A stretch of 64,000 bases of DNA from Clostridiaceae bacterium M8S5 (GCA_029227815.1 CP118523.1:3968001-4032000); one strand, 5' to 3'. Counted from the first letter of the stretch, positions 1 to 16,763 are shown. A program made the numbers and translations. The notes: a model not told the origin generated them from the sequence alone.

Positions 1-2
1 GA

Positions 3-425
3 ACTTATACATCATTATTTATTTTATTGGTTGCTACTTTACTAGAAATCTCAGCATATTTTATTCCATGGATTGATAATGCTCTTGATTTTATAGCTAC
101 ACCTATTGCTATCATTTCAGGTATAGTTATAATGTCTTCTTTCGTTGATGGCTTACCTCCTATATTAAAGTGGAGTATATCTGTAATAGCAGGAGGTTTT
201 GTTCCAGCCTTTATACAAGTTTCTACTGCCTTGATTAGAGGTTTTTTATCTACTGTTACGGTAGGCTTAGGGAATTTTGTATTTTCTATTTTAGAACTAA
301 TTGCCTCTTTACTTATATCTATACTTGCAATTCTTTTACCTTTTATAGCAATAATTTTATTAATCCTTCTATTATTCATAATTGGTTCTAAGAAAAAAGA
401 ACTAATTGTCAATAAATCAGTATAA
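3..425 (+). CDS. DUF4126-like integral membrane protein (5' end outside window)
   Basis: The reading frame is open to the left edge of the window, so only the C-terminal part (about 140 residues) is visible; a TTG at 27 is an unlikely start because the frame continues upstream. The protein is very hydrophobic, with about four membrane segments, a conserved-looking DGLPPILKWS loop and a Lys-rich end (GSKKKE). The overall pattern resembles the DUF4126 membrane family, which has no established function. It converges on the rRNA/tRNA operon and shares an inverted-repeat terminator with it. Family assignment is by eye. Confidence 0.6.
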   Translation, partial: TYTSLFILLVATLLEISAYFIPWIDNALDFIATPIAIISGIVIMSSFVDGLPPILKWSISVIAGGFVPAFIQVSTALIRGFLSTVTVGLGNFVFSILELIASLLISILAILLPFIAIILLILLLFIIGSKKKELIVNKSV

Positions 426-457
426 AGCCTAGCAGTTTCATAATAGTATATAACACA

Positions 458-480
458 AAAGACTCCTATAAGGAGTCTTT
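458..480 (-). terminator. Terminator of the rrnA/tRNA operon (bidirectional hairpin)
   Basis: AAAGACTCC and GGAGTCTTT form a 9 bp stem with a 4-5 base loop; the minus-strand copy runs into TTTTG. It lies just beyond the last tRNA-Pro and also follows the stop codon of the convergent plus-strand gene, so it probably ends both transcripts. Confidence 0.75.
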
Positions 481-488
481 AATCTATA

Positions 489-565
489 TGGTCGGGGTGG
501 CAGGATTTGAACCCGCGGCCCTCTGGTCCCAAACCAGATGCGCTACCAAACTGCGCTACACCCCG
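489..565 (-). tRNA. tRNA-Pro (TGG)
   Basis: The cloverleaf reads CGGGGTG at the 5' end paired with CACCCCG, anticodon loop TTTGGGA (TGG), and an encoded CCA. It is the last gene of the array and identical to the tRNA-Pro at 868-944. Confidence 0.95.
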
Positions 566-605
566 TAACATAATTAAAAGCTTCTACTTAGAAGCTAAAA
601 TTTAA

Positions 606-681
606 TGGTGCCCAGAGGCGGAATCGAACCACCGACACGGGGATTTTCAGTCCCCTGCTCTACCGACTGAGCTATCTGGGC
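606..681 (-). tRNA. tRNA-Phe (GAA)
   Basis: Acceptor GCCCAGA/TCTGGGC, anticodon loop CTGAAAA (GAA), T-loop GGTTCGATTCC and encoded CCA. Confidence 0.95.
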
Positions 682-684
682 ATA

Positions 685-761
685 TGGTGGGCCTTCAGGG
701 ATTCGAACCCCGGACCTACCGGTTATGAGCCGGGCGCTCTAACCAACTGAGCTAAAGGCCC
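685..761 (-). tRNA. tRNA-Met (CAT), elongator; tRNA-Ile2 not excluded
   Basis: Acceptor GGGCCTT/AAGGCCC is fully paired at 1:72, so this is not the initiator. The anticodon loop is CTCATAA (CAT) and CCA is encoded. Elongator Met is most likely, but a CAT anticodon modified to lysidine (Ile2) cannot be ruled out by eye. Confidence 0.88.
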
Positions 762-775
762 ACATAAGTTGTATG

Positions 776-852
<77 letters not shown>

Positions 853-867
853 ATATTTTTAGGATAT

Positions 868-944
868 TGGTCGGGGTGGCAGGATTTGAACCCGCGGCCC
901 TCTGGTCCCAAACCAGATGCGCTACCAAACTGCGCTACACCCCG
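868..944 (-). tRNA. tRNA-Pro (TGG), second copy
   Basis: Identical to the tRNA-Pro at 489-565. The two copies bracket Phe, Met and Ile genes, suggesting array growth by local duplication. Confidence 0.95.
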
Positions 945-951
945 TAATGCT

Positions 952-1042
952 TGGCGGAGAAGGAGGGATTTGAACCCTCGCGCCCCGTAAAGGACCTACT
1001 CCCTTAGCAGGGGAGCCTCTTCAGCCACTTGAGTACTTCTCC
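952..1042 (-). tRNA. tRNA-Ser (GCT)
   Basis: Class II tRNA of 91 nt with a long variable arm. Acceptor GGAGAAG/CTTCTCC, anticodon loop CTGCTAA (GCT), encoded CCA. Confidence 0.95.
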
Positions 1043-1062
1043 AAGCAAATCTCTTAATACTA

Positions 1063-1151
1063 TGGCGGAGAGGGTGGGATTCGAACCCACGTGGGCGTGA
1101 ACCCTAACGGTTTTCAAGACCGCCCCGTTATGACCACTTCGGTACCTCTCC
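1063..1151 (-). tRNA. tRNA-Ser (TGA)
   Basis: Class II tRNA of 89 nt. Acceptor GGAGAGG/CCTCTCC, anticodon loop CTTGAAA (TGA), encoded CCA. Confidence 0.95.
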
Positions 1152-1168
1152 TTATTATATTATTAAAA

Positions 1169-1244
1169 TGGTGACCCATCGGCGACTCGAACGCCGGACA
1201 CCCTGATTAAAAGTCAGATGCTCTACCAACTGAGCTAATGGGTC
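1169..1244 (-). tRNA. tRNA-Lys (TTT)
   Basis: Acceptor GACCCAT/ATGGGTC, anticodon loop CTTTTAA (TTT), encoded CCA. Confidence 0.95.
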
Positions 1245-1250
1245 AAAATG

Positions 1251-1326
1251 TGGCTGGGGTAGCAGGACTCGAACCTACGCATACTAGAGTCAAAGTCTAG
1301 TGCCTTACCAACTTGGCGATACCCCA
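1251..1326 (-). tRNA. tRNA-Gln (TTG)
   Basis: Acceptor TGGGGTA/TACCCCA, anticodon loop CTTTGAC (TTG), encoded CCA. Confidence 0.95.
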
Positions 1327-1329
1327 ACA

Positions 1330-1406
1330 TGGTGCACCTGGGAGGATTCGAACCCCCGGCACACGGATTAGAAGTCCGTTGCTCTATCCTACTGAGCTAC
1401 AGGTGC
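1330..1406 (-). tRNA. tRNA-Arg (TCT)
   Basis: Acceptor GCACCTG/CAGGTGC, anticodon loop CTTCTAA (TCT), encoded CCA. Confidence 0.95.
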
Positions 1407-1417
1407 ATGTTGTATAC

Positions 1418-1491
1418 TGGAGCGGGTGAAGAGAATCGAACTCTCGCGACTGGCTTGGAAGGCCAGGGCTCTACCACTGAGCTACACCCGC
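1418..1491 (-). tRNA. tRNA-Gly (TCC)
   Basis: Acceptor GCGGGTG/CACCCGC, anticodon loop CTTCCAA (TCC), encoded CCA. Confidence 0.95.
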
Positions 1492-1502
1492 ATATTATAT
1501 TG

Positions 1503-1577
1503 TGGAGCGGAAGACGAGATTCGAACTCGCGACCCTCGCCTTGGCAAGGCGATGCTCTACCACTGAGCCACTTCCGC
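1503..1577 (-). tRNA. tRNA-Gly (GCC)
   Basis: Acceptor GCGGAAG/CTTCCGC, anticodon GCC in the loop TTGCCAA, encoded CCA. Confidence 0.95.
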
Positions 1578-1580
1578 ATG

Positions 1581-1656
<76 letters not shown>

Positions 1657-1671
1657 ATTGTTACTTTAAAA

Positions 1672-1748
1672 TGGCGACCTGGAAGGGACTCGAACCCTCG
1701 ACCTCCAGCGTGACAGGCTGGCATTCTAACCATCTGAACTACCAGGCC
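1672..1748 (-). tRNA. tRNA-Asp (GTC)
   Basis: Acceptor GGCCTGG/CCAGGTC with one G-U pair, anticodon loop CTGTCAC (GTC), encoded CCA. Confidence 0.95.
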
Positions 1749-1771
1749 ATTTGTTTGTTTATTTTATTAAA

Positions 1772-1847
1772 TGGTGGGCACAACAGGGCTCGAACCTATG
1801 ACCCCCTGCTTGTAAGGCAGGTGCTCTCCCAACTGAGCTATGCGCCC
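1772..1847 (-). tRNA. tRNA-Val (TAC)
   Basis: Acceptor GGGCGCA/TGTGCCC, anticodon loop CTTACAA (TAC), encoded CCA. Confidence 0.95.
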
Positions 1848-1855
1848 ATTTAAAA

Positions 1856-1930
1856 TGGTGACCCTACCGGGACTCGAACCCGGGTTACCGCCGTGAAAGG
1901 GCGGTGTCTTAACCGCTTGACCATAGGGCC
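1856..1930 (-). tRNA. tRNA-Glu (TTC)
   Basis: Acceptor GGCCCTA/TAGGGTC, anticodon loop CTTTCAC (TTC), encoded CCA. Confidence 0.95.
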
Positions 1931-1934
1931 TTAA

Positions 1935-2011
<77 letters not shown>

Positions 2012-2042
2012 ATGAAAAATTGATGCTTATTATGATGTTAAT

Positions 2043-2132
2043 TGGTGCCGGAGATCGGAATCGAACCGATACGATCGTATAAGGATCGCAGGATTTTAAG
2101 TCCTGTGCGTCTGCCAGTTCCGCCACTCCGGC
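2043..2132 (-). tRNA. tRNA-Leu (TAA)
   Basis: Class II tRNA of 90 nt. Acceptor GCCGGAG/CTCCGGC, anticodon loop CTTAAAA (TAA), long variable arm, encoded CCA. Confidence 0.95.
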
Positions 2133-2137
2133 ATAAT

Positions 2138-2212
2138 TGGCTCTCAGGGTGGGACTCGAACCCACAACCTACCGGTTAACAGCCGGTTGCTCCACCATTG
2201 AGCTACCTAAGA
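2138..2212 (-). tRNA. tRNA-Asn (GTT)
   Basis: First tRNA after 5S rRNA. Acceptor TCTTAGG/CCTGAGA with a G-U pair, anticodon loop CTGTTAA (GTT), encoded CCA. Confidence 0.93.
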
Positions 2213-2218
2213 ATATCC

Positions 2219-2336
2219 AAACTGGCAACGTCCTACTCTCCCAGGCAGTCTCCCACCAAGTACCATCAGCGCTAAGAGGCTTAACTTCCGTGTTCGGTAT
2301 GGGAACGGGTGTGACCCTCTTGCTGTAGTCACCAGA
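2219..2336 (-). rRNA. rrf: 5S rRNA (rrnA)
   Basis: Minus-strand sequence starts TCTGGTGACTACAGCAAGAG and ends CGTTGCCAGTTT, with the conserved CCGAACACGGAAGTTAAGCC and GGGAGAGTAGG blocks, about 117 nt. It is nearly identical to the copy at 11393-11510 and is followed directly by the tRNA array. Confidence 0.95.
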
Positions 2337-2449
2337 TTTTTTTGCGAACAAGATATATTTTAGCAGATTTTTAGCTGTTTGTAAAGCTTTTTTTACTAAA
2401 ATTTTTGTTCTTTTAGAAGACAAAACTCATCACTTCTAAAGTAATAAGT

Positions 2450-2476
2450 ACCTTCAAAACTACACAGAAAAGAATG
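2450..2476 (-). other. 3' half of the 23S processing stem (rrnA)
   Basis: The strand flanking the 23S 3' end is complementary to 5681-5705 on the other side of the gene (shared CTGTGTAGTTTT and ACCTT segments). Such stems are the usual RNase III substrate that releases pre-23S rRNA. The pair is repeated in rrnB (11540-11567 with 14600-14624). Confidence 0.75.
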
Positions 2477-2477
2477 T

Positions 2478-5597
<3,120 letters not shown>

Positions 5598-5680
5598 TAA
5601 AATTATTCTAATTTGATTAAAAGAAACTCTCATTTCATACAACCGGTGAGTTGTATTATAATTGGAGTATTTCATATTAA

Positions 5681-5705
5681 TATTTTCTGTGTAGTTTTCA
5701 AGGTA
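5681..5705 (-). other. 5' half of the 23S processing stem (rrnA)
   Basis: Complementary to 2450-2476 beyond the 23S 3' end; see that entry. The spacer between here and the 23S 5' end holds no gene. Confidence 0.7.
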
Positions 5706-5745
5706 CGATAGTGACTAATCATATTTCAAAAAGTCACTCTGTGGT

Positions 5746-5852
5746 CAAAATGTTCAATATCCAAGGAATCGAATTTTTAATGGATGCGAAGCGTGCTTAA
5801 ACGCACGTGAGCAGTCATTAAAAATTTGATGACGCAGGAGATTGGCATTTTG
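5746..5852 (-). repeat. Three-tier palindromic element in the rrnA 16S-23S spacer
   Basis: Outer arms CAAAATGTTCAATATC and GAGATTGGCATTTTG pair with a few G-U pairs. A perfect 11 bp middle stem (5772-5782 with 5816-5826, AATTTTTAATG) encloses an inner hairpin CGTGC/GCACG. The layout and the CAAGG and GCTCAC(G) signatures match the repeats at 10450-11390, 21230-21378 and 56800-56948. It lies directly 3' of tRNA-Ala in the transcript. Confidence 0.7.
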
Positions 5853-5853
5853 A

Positions 5854-5929
5854 TGGTGGAGATGAGGAGATTCGAACTCCTGACCCCCTGCTTGCAAGGC
5901 AGGTGCTCTCCCAACTGAGCTACACCCCC
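5854..5929 (-). tRNA. tRNA-Ala (TGC), rrnA spacer
   Basis: Acceptor GGGGGTG/CATCTCC with G-U pairs, anticodon loop CTTGCAA (TGC), encoded CCA. Standard position between 16S and 23S. Confidence 0.96.
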
Positions 5930-5951
5930 ACAAAATAATGAAGATTATAAA

Positions 5952-5976
5952 AAACCTTCAAAGTTGAACAGTGCAT
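5952..5976 (-). other. 3' half of the 16S processing stem (rrnA)
   Basis: This stretch beyond the 16S 3' end pairs with 7652-7678 upstream of 16S (GCACTGTTCAA and AAGGTT segments), forming the usual pre-16S processing stem. Repeated in rrnB at 14872-14896 with 16564-16590. Confidence 0.75.
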
Positions 5977-6045
5977 TCGCCTAAAAATTTAAAACTTTTT
6001 GAAAAATGTTCTAAAATACAATAATGTATTTAGTCATTTTTTACT

Positions 6046-7580
<1,535 letters not shown>

Positions 7581-7651
7581 TAAAAATTTATCCTAAAGTT
7601 AATTTCTTAACTTTCTTACTCTTTTAACGAATTGACTTCGTTTTGTTTCTG

Positions 7652-7678
7652 GCTTTGCACTGTTCAATTTTCAAGGTT
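7652..7678 (-). other. 5' half of the 16S processing stem (rrnA)
   Basis: Pairs with 5952-5976; see that entry. Confidence 0.7.
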
Positions 7679-7724
7679 CTTTGCTGTTTTTCGGCATCTT
7701 TCTTGTTCACTGCCGACTTTTATA

Positions 7725-7753
7725 AGTCTATCATATTTGAATCATTTTGTCAA
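7725..7753 (-). promoter_or_regulatory. rrnA promoter P2
   Basis: TTGACA (7748-7753) and TAGACT (7725-7730) with a 17 bp spacer, upstream of the 16S leader. The same promoter occurs before rrnB at 16638-16666. Confidence 0.85.
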
Positions 7754-7821
7754 TACTTTTTATAAAAGTTTTTTTGATATTTCCTTGTCTCAAACTTGTT
7801 TTGTTTTTTGCGACAAGTGAT

Positions 7822-7850
7822 AGTATACCAGCTATTTCTTAGTTCGTCAA
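7822..7850 (-). promoter_or_regulatory. rrnA promoter P1
   Basis: TTGACG (7845-7850) and TATACT (7822-7827) with a 17 bp spacer. With P2 it forms the tandem arrangement typical of rRNA operons; the rrnB equivalent is at 16735-16763. Confidence 0.85.
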
Positions 7851-7859
7851 TAGTTTTTC

Positions 7860-8445
7860 ATGAATTTTTTTTAATTTCTATTTCTATTCTTATTAATATT
7901 GTCATTTATATAAAAAAAAATTCATTAACTGTAAAAATGTCTTTAAAATAACTGCTTTAGGATATAAATTTGTAAGGGGAATGCTGATTTTCATAATAAC
8001 TTTATCTTTTAATATTTTTAATTTTGCTAAGATTTTTTAGGATCTTAAGTAACTATATTTAGCTTAATGGATCTATTTTTTTTATTTTTTAATTAAATTA
8101 AAAGCCTTTTAATTCTATTTTTTGTGTATATTTGTTTCGGATATCTATTATGTTGTGAACTCTTTAATCTTGCGCTTGTATTTTAAAGTATGCCACATGA
8201 TGTAATTTTACCTCATGTTATGAATTTGATAGACAGAGATATAGTATTAAGAAAGATAAGCAGCGCCTATAAGTAGTATCTACATACTATCTCTATAAAG
8301 CTTCAGTGTCCTCTTGGAAAGTATATTAAAGGAGATATCTAGAGATATGCACTAAAACAAGTTGGAAATCACATATAAAGTTATATCTTTATTTTATACT
8401 TAATGATTAGTATCTACAAAATATCATGGCAATATATCTACAAAT
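7860..8445. other. Intergenic region without a convincing gene
   Basis: Very AT-rich. The only coding-like trace is 8220-8276 on the plus strand: 18 codons (MNLIDRDIVLRKISSAYK) that vaguely resemble the N-terminus of DDE transposases, followed by in-frame stops. It may be a decayed insertion-sequence relic, but support is weak. Confidence 0.35.
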
Positions 8446-8497
8446 AAAAAAACTATGGATATTTTATAATAGTTTTAACTTTTAATCCACAGTTTTA
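8446..8497 (-). terminator. Terminator of lipoprotein gene 1
   Basis: AAACTGTGGAT and ATCCATAGTTT form an 11 bp imperfect stem with a long AT-rich loop, ending in a run of seven T on the minus strand, just after the stop at 8516. Confidence 0.7.
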
Positions 8498-8515
8498 TTT
8501 TTATTGTTATTATCA

Positions 8516-9121
8516 CTATTCATCTGAACTTGCAAATGATAATGTTTTTATATATTCTACTGGTTTGTCATTGAAGTTTGTATAACGTAATTTCCTTGGT
8601 TTTTCTATGGAATAAGCGTCAATAGAATAATCTGATATCTTCCATCTGTCATCTTTTTTTAGAACAACATATTTTTTTGTTAATACTACTTCAGTTTCTT
8701 TACCATCAAAGTCCATTGTAATTTCATTTTTTGTAAAAACATTTTTTATATTCTCTTTTATATCATATGCTTTTGAAATCTTTATTTCAGCTTCATACTC
8801 ACCAATACTCTTTTCATAGAATTCTTTTCTTTGGTTTTCGTAATAGCTTTTATAGTTAACTGGCTCTTCTTTAGATCCTACTAGTCCAATGCCTCCTAGA
8901 GAAATTTGATTAAATAATTCCTCCTCTGTATAGTTACTAGTATAAAGTTTTCTTATCTTCTCCATAAACTTATCGTAATCCATATTGTATGTACTTAATT
9001 TGAAATTTAAATCTTCGACCTTCTCAATCATTGCCACCACATCAGCTTCTTTGCTACTGCAACCACTAAATGTTAATAATACTAATATAACTCCTACTAC
9101 AAATATGCATCTTTTTTTCAT
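8516..9121 (-). CDS. Predicted lipoprotein, paralogue 1
   Basis: 201 residues. The signal peptide MKKRCIFVVG is followed by a hydrophobic segment and the lipobox FSGC, so the mature protein would be a lipid-anchored surface lipoprotein beginning CSSKEAD. The start is set at 9121 because AAGGAG lies 9 bases upstream; the ATG at 9142 precedes that site. The rest is charged, Lys/Glu-rich and ends in a beta-rich stretch around KKYVVLKKDDRWKISDYSID. It is clearly paralogous to the gene at 9769-10383 over its whole length. I recognise no family with a known function. It has its own promoter and terminator. Confidence 0.85.
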   Translation of the reverse strand: MKKRCIFVVGVILVLLTFSGCSSKEADVVAMIEKVEDLNFKLSTYNMDYDKFMEKIRKLYTSNYTEEELFNQISLGGIGLVGSKEEPVNYKSYYENQRKEFYEKSIGEYEAEIKISKAYDIKENIKNVFTKNEITMDFDGKETEVVLTKKYVVLKKDDRWKISDYSIDAYSIEKPRKLRYTNFNDKPVEYIKTLSFASSDE

Positions 9122-9160
9122 GCAATTCATCTCCTTAATCAATTGTTTATATTAGACTAT

Positions 9161-9189
9161 ATTTTACTCCATAAATTTAAATATGTAAA
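9161..9189 (-). promoter_or_regulatory. Promoter of lipoprotein gene 1
   Basis: TTTACA (9184-9189) and TAAAAT (9161-9166) with a 17 bp spacer, about 40 bp upstream of the start codon. Confidence 0.7.
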
Positions 9190-9728
9190 GCAAATTCTTG
9201 AAGACATTATATTTTATACATTTGCTTTCTATACTACAACTAAGGTTGTAAAATCAAACGAAAGAATGTATTTACTAATAGCAAGAGACTATACCCTTAT
9301 ATCCTTTTTTATTATTATAGATGTAAAAATTCAGTTCATTAACATAACACCAAGTATTTTAGGCTATATATTTATATTAATAGCTTGATCTAACTTGTAT
9401 AATGATACTAACGATAACCCTTCCTTAAAAGTAAAAACAATAGCATGTGTAACTATTTTGCTTTAAATAATTTTATTTTTTTATAATCTAAATGTTATAT
9501 ATTCATATTTTGAAAATTTACCATTTGGCATATTTATTATTGCTACTATATTGTATTTATTGAGGAACTATTGACTTAGTACTTTAAAGAGATGGCGGTG
9601 CCCATTTTTACTAATGAACTGTCTAATCCTCACTTCACCCAGTACGCTTTCAAAATCGCTAAAATATTGTAATTTAGAAAACTACAGCATATTTAATAAA
9701 GTTCCATGAATAATTCAGGTAAATATTA
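9190..9728. other. Intergenic region without a convincing gene
   Basis: AT-rich except for an island around 9590-9665. On the minus strand that island reads FESVLGEVRIRQFISKNG followed by HRHLFKVLSQ and a stop. It looks like a scrap of former coding sequence, but I cannot assign it. Confidence 0.3.
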
Positions 9729-9766
9729 AAAAACTGTAGATTAATGTTCTAAATCTACAGTTTTGT
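9729..9766 (-). terminator. Terminator of lipoprotein gene 2
   Basis: AAAACTGTAGATT and AATCTACAGTTTT form a 13 bp stem ending in TTTT on the minus strand, immediately after the stop codon. Confidence 0.85.
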
Positions 9767-9768
9767 TA

Positions 9769-10383
9769 TTATTTATTTATCTTTACTGGCTTCATTGTAA
9801 CTGTTGTTATATAATCTACTGGCTCATTATTAAAGGTTGTATAATTTAACTTTTTAGGATTTTCTTTTTTGTGAAAATCTATATAGTCTCTTGATATTTT
9901 CCATTTGTCATTTTCTTTTACAATAACGTATTTTTTGGTTAATACTAAGTTAATACTATTTGTGTCATCTGTTCCCTCGAATGTTAATTCAGTTTTTACA
10001 AAAACATTTTTTATATCTTCTTCTAAATCATATGTTTTTGAAATCTTTGTCTTGATTTCATATTTTGCAAAATTATTTTTAAAAAATTGTTTTCTCTCGT
10101 TTTCATAATAACTCTTATAATCAAATTCTTCTTTAGATTCTGTTATTCCAATAGCACCTGGTATTATTCGATTAAATAACTTTTTCTCAGTATACTCACT
10201 GTTAAAATAATTTTTTATTTCTTTCATATATTCATCATAACTTATATTATAAATACTTAACTCATGGTTTAGATTTTCCACCCTCTCTACCATTGTCACT
10301 ACATCATCCTTGTTGCTACAACCACTAAATGTTAATAATGTTAATACAACAACTACTAATACAACTAAACTTTTTCTTTTCAT
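9769..10383 (-). CDS. Predicted lipoprotein, paralogue 2
   Basis: 204 residues. Signal peptide MKRKSLVVLVVVV with lipobox FSGC, so the mature chain starts CSNKDD. Colinear with the protein at 8516-9121: both have a VE(K/R)VE(D/N)LN segment after the lipobox, then YYEN(Q/E)RK and KKYV(V/I) blocks, and a TxFN(D/E)(K/P)PV(E/D)YI tail. AGGAG precedes the start. Function unknown. Tandem paralogues with separate promoters and terminators suggest local duplication followed by divergence. Confidence 0.85.
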   Translation of the reverse strand: MKRKSLVVLVVVVLTLLTFSGCSNKDDVVTMVERVENLNHELSIYNISYDEYMKEIKNYFNSEYTEKKLFNRIIPGAIGITESKEEFDYKSYYENERKQFFKNNFAKYEIKTKISKTYDLEEDIKNVFVKTELTFEGTDDTNSINLVLTKKYVIVKENDKWKISRDYIDFHKKENPKKLNYTTFNNEPVDYITTVTMKPVKINK

Positions 10384-10415
10384 AAATACACTCCTCTTTT
10401 AAACAAACTAGTACT

Positions 10416-10444
10416 TGTTTACTTCATTGTTGATAGTATGTAAA
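10416..10444 (-). promoter_or_regulatory. Promoter of lipoprotein gene 2
   Basis: TTTACA (10439-10444) and TAAACA (10416-10421) with a 17 bp spacer. The -35 element is identical to that of the paralogue at 9184-9189. Confidence 0.6.
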
Positions 10445-10449
10445 GCTAA

Positions 10450-11390
10450 TATCATGATAAAAAAAATTTCAATTAGATACGTAATTGAATTAATCGCCAC
10501 CGAAGAGTCTCAAGGGTTAATAATAAGAGTGAAGTACAAGGCATTTAAATAATTTAGTGAATTAGTGTACTTTGAAACGTGAACAAACTGAAATAAATCT
10601 CAAAAGATTTCAAAAACCCAACTAGACGCTTTAGAATGATTAAAATATAAGGCATCAAAATGTTTTAGTGAAAGAACGTTACTTTTAGTACGTAAATAAC
10701 TTTAATTTTTGATTTACAAAAAATAAGTAAAAATTAGTAACCAAAAAACTAATAGGCGTTGTATGTCGAGTGAAGTGCAAGGAACATAAAAAATTCTAGT
10801 GAATGAGCGTACTAAGGCACGTGATTGAACTAATTACTACCGAAAAGTATCAAGGGTTTATAAAAGGAATGAGCATACTTAGGATGTATGGCTTAAAAAT
10901 CTTGATTTACAAAAAATAAGAAACCAAAAATTATCTAGATGTTGGATGATGAGTAAAGTGCAAGGAATAAAAAAATTTCAGTGAATGAGCGTATTTTAAA
11001 ATACGTGATTGAACTAATTGCTACCGAAAAATCCCAAGGGTTAATAAGATGAGTGAAGTACAAGGCATTTAAATATTTTAGCGAGTAATCAAACTAAAGA
11101 ATGATGATAAAATTTACTAGATTTCAAAAATCACTAGACGTTGGATGATAAGTAAAGTGCAAGGAATAAAAAAATTTCAGTAAATGAGCGTATTTTAAGA
11201 TACGTGATTGAACTGAAATTTTTATATGACGAAGTTATAAATCTTACAAAAAATCATTGGATGTTGGAAAATGAGTAAAATGCAAGGAACAGAATATTTT
11301 TGAAGAATGAGCGTACTAAGGTACGTGATTGAATCAAAAATATTCTGTGACGCGACAGTTTGCCATTTGCCAACATCCTTACGGACGTAA
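10450..11390 (-). repeat. Array of about six degenerate three-tier palindromic repeats
   Basis: Units of roughly 110-150 bp recur with the plus-strand phrase GAGTGAAGTGCAAGGAAC, a variable A/T stem, GTGAATGAGCGTA plus a loop plus TACGTGATTGAA, and the complementary stem. Units lie near 10480-10620, 10640-10720, 10740-10900, 10925-11050, 11130-11225 and 11259-11378. The last is best preserved: outer arms 11259-11267/11370-11378 (GGATGTTGG), a perfect 14 bp stem 11290-11303/11334-11347 and an inner hairpin 11311-11316/11321-11326. No reading frame is conserved. The array takes the place downstream of 5S that tRNAs occupy in rrnA. Confidence 0.75.
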
Positions 11391-11392
11391 AA

Positions 11393-11510
11393 AACTGGCG
11401 ACGTCCTACTCTCCCAGGCAGTCTCCCACCAAGTACCATCAGCGCTAAGAGGCTTAACTTCCGTGTTCGGTATGGGAACGGGTGTGACCCTCTTGCTGTA
11501 ATCACCAGAT
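11393..11510 (-). rRNA. rrf: 5S rRNA (rrnB)
   Basis: Nearly identical to 2219-2336 (differences GCAACG/GCGACG near the 3' end and GTAGTC/GTAATC near the 5' end). The 3' end runs into a T run and then the palindromic repeat array rather than tRNAs. Confidence 0.95.
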
Positions 11511-11539
11511 TTAAAAAAATATATTAAGTTTGAAGTTAA

Positions 11540-11567
11540 TACCTTCAAAACTACACAGAAAAGAATG
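11540..11567 (-). other. 3' half of the 23S processing stem (rrnB)
   Basis: Pairs with 14600-14624, as in rrnA. Confidence 0.7.
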
Positions 11568-11568
11568 T

Positions 11569-14516
<2,948 letters not shown>

Positions 14517-14599
14517 TAAAATTATTCTAATTTGATTAAAAGAAACTCTCATTTCATACAACCGGTGAGTTGTATTATAATTGGAGTATTTCATATTAA

Positions 14600-14624
14600 T
14601 ATTTTCTGTGTAGTTTTCAAGGTA
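14600..14624 (-). other. 5' half of the 23S processing stem (rrnB)
   Basis: Complementary to 11540-11567. Confidence 0.7.
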
Positions 14625-14664
14625 CGATAGTGACTAATCATATTTCAAAAAGTCACTCTGTGGT

Positions 14665-14771
14665 CAAAATGTTCAATATCCAAGGAATCGAATTTTTAAT
14701 GGATGCGAAGCGTGCTTAAACGCACGTGAGCAGTCATTAAAAATTTGATGACGCAGGAGATTGGCATTTTG
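14665..14771 (-). repeat. Three-tier palindromic element in the rrnB 16S-23S spacer
   Basis: Same sequence as the element at 5746-5852, next to tRNA-Ala, and conserved between the two operons. Confidence 0.7.
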
Positions 14772-14772
14772 A

Positions 14773-14848
14773 TGGTGGAGATGAGGAGATTCGAACTCCT
14801 GACCCCCTGCTTGCAAGGCAGGTGCTCTCCCAACTGAGCTACACCCCC
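14773..14848 (-). tRNA. tRNA-Ala (TGC), rrnB spacer
   Basis: Identical to the tRNA-Ala at 5854-5929; anticodon loop CTTGCAA and encoded CCA. Confidence 0.96.
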
Positions 14849-14871
14849 ACAAAATAATGAAGATTATAAAA

Positions 14872-14896
14872 AACCTTCAAAGTTGAACAGTGCATT
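14872..14896 (-). other. 3' half of the 16S processing stem (rrnB)
   Basis: Pairs with 16564-16590 upstream of 16S. Confidence 0.7.
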
Positions 14897-14957
14897 CGCC
14901 TAAAAATTTAAAACTTTTGAAATGTCTAAAATACAATAATGTATTTAGCATTTTACT

Positions 14958-16492
<1,535 letters not shown>

Positions 16493-16563
16493 ATAAAAAT
16501 TTATCCTAAAGTTAATTTCTTAACTTTCTTACTCTTTTAACGAATTGACTTCGTTTTGTTTCT

Positions 16564-16590
16564 GGCTTTGCACTGTTCAATTTTCAAGGT
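16564..16590 (-). other. 5' half of the 16S processing stem (rrnB)
   Basis: Complementary to 14872-14896. Confidence 0.7.
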
Positions 16591-16637
16591 TCTTTGCTGT
16601 TTTTCGGCATCTTTCCTGTTCATTGCCGACTTTTATA

Positions 16638-16666
16638 AGTCTATCATATTCAAATCACTTTGTCAA
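16638..16666 (-). promoter_or_regulatory. rrnB promoter P2
   Basis: TTGACA (16661-16666) and TAGACT (16638-16643) with a 17 bp spacer. Confidence 0.85.
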
Positions 16667-16734
16667 TAGTTTTTATAAAAGTTTTTCGTTTTTTCTTTGT
16701 CGTAAATTTGTTTTTCTTTTTTGCGACAAGTGAT

Positions 16735-16763
16735 AGTATACCAGCTATTTCTTAGTGAGTCAA
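16735..16763 (-). promoter_or_regulatory. rrnB promoter P1
   Basis: TTGACT (16758-16763) and TATACT (16735-16740) with a 17 bp spacer; equivalent to rrnA P1. Confidence 0.8.

Noticed and set aside
8220-8340. Transposase-like fragment on the plus strand
   Set aside because: Only about 18 codons resemble a DDE transposase N-terminus and several stops follow; kept only as a possible relic in the intergenic entry.
9143-9388. 81-codon plus-strand ORF
   Set aside because: It lacks a ribosome binding site and overlaps the promoter of lipoprotein gene 1; composition is that of AT-rich noncoding DNA.
9592-9690. Coding-like island on the minus strand
   Set aside because: About 30 open codons between stops with no start or ribosome binding site; no family recognised.
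10450-11390. CRISPR array
   Set aside because: Repeats are long, palindromic and degenerate with no uniform spacers and no cas genes nearby.
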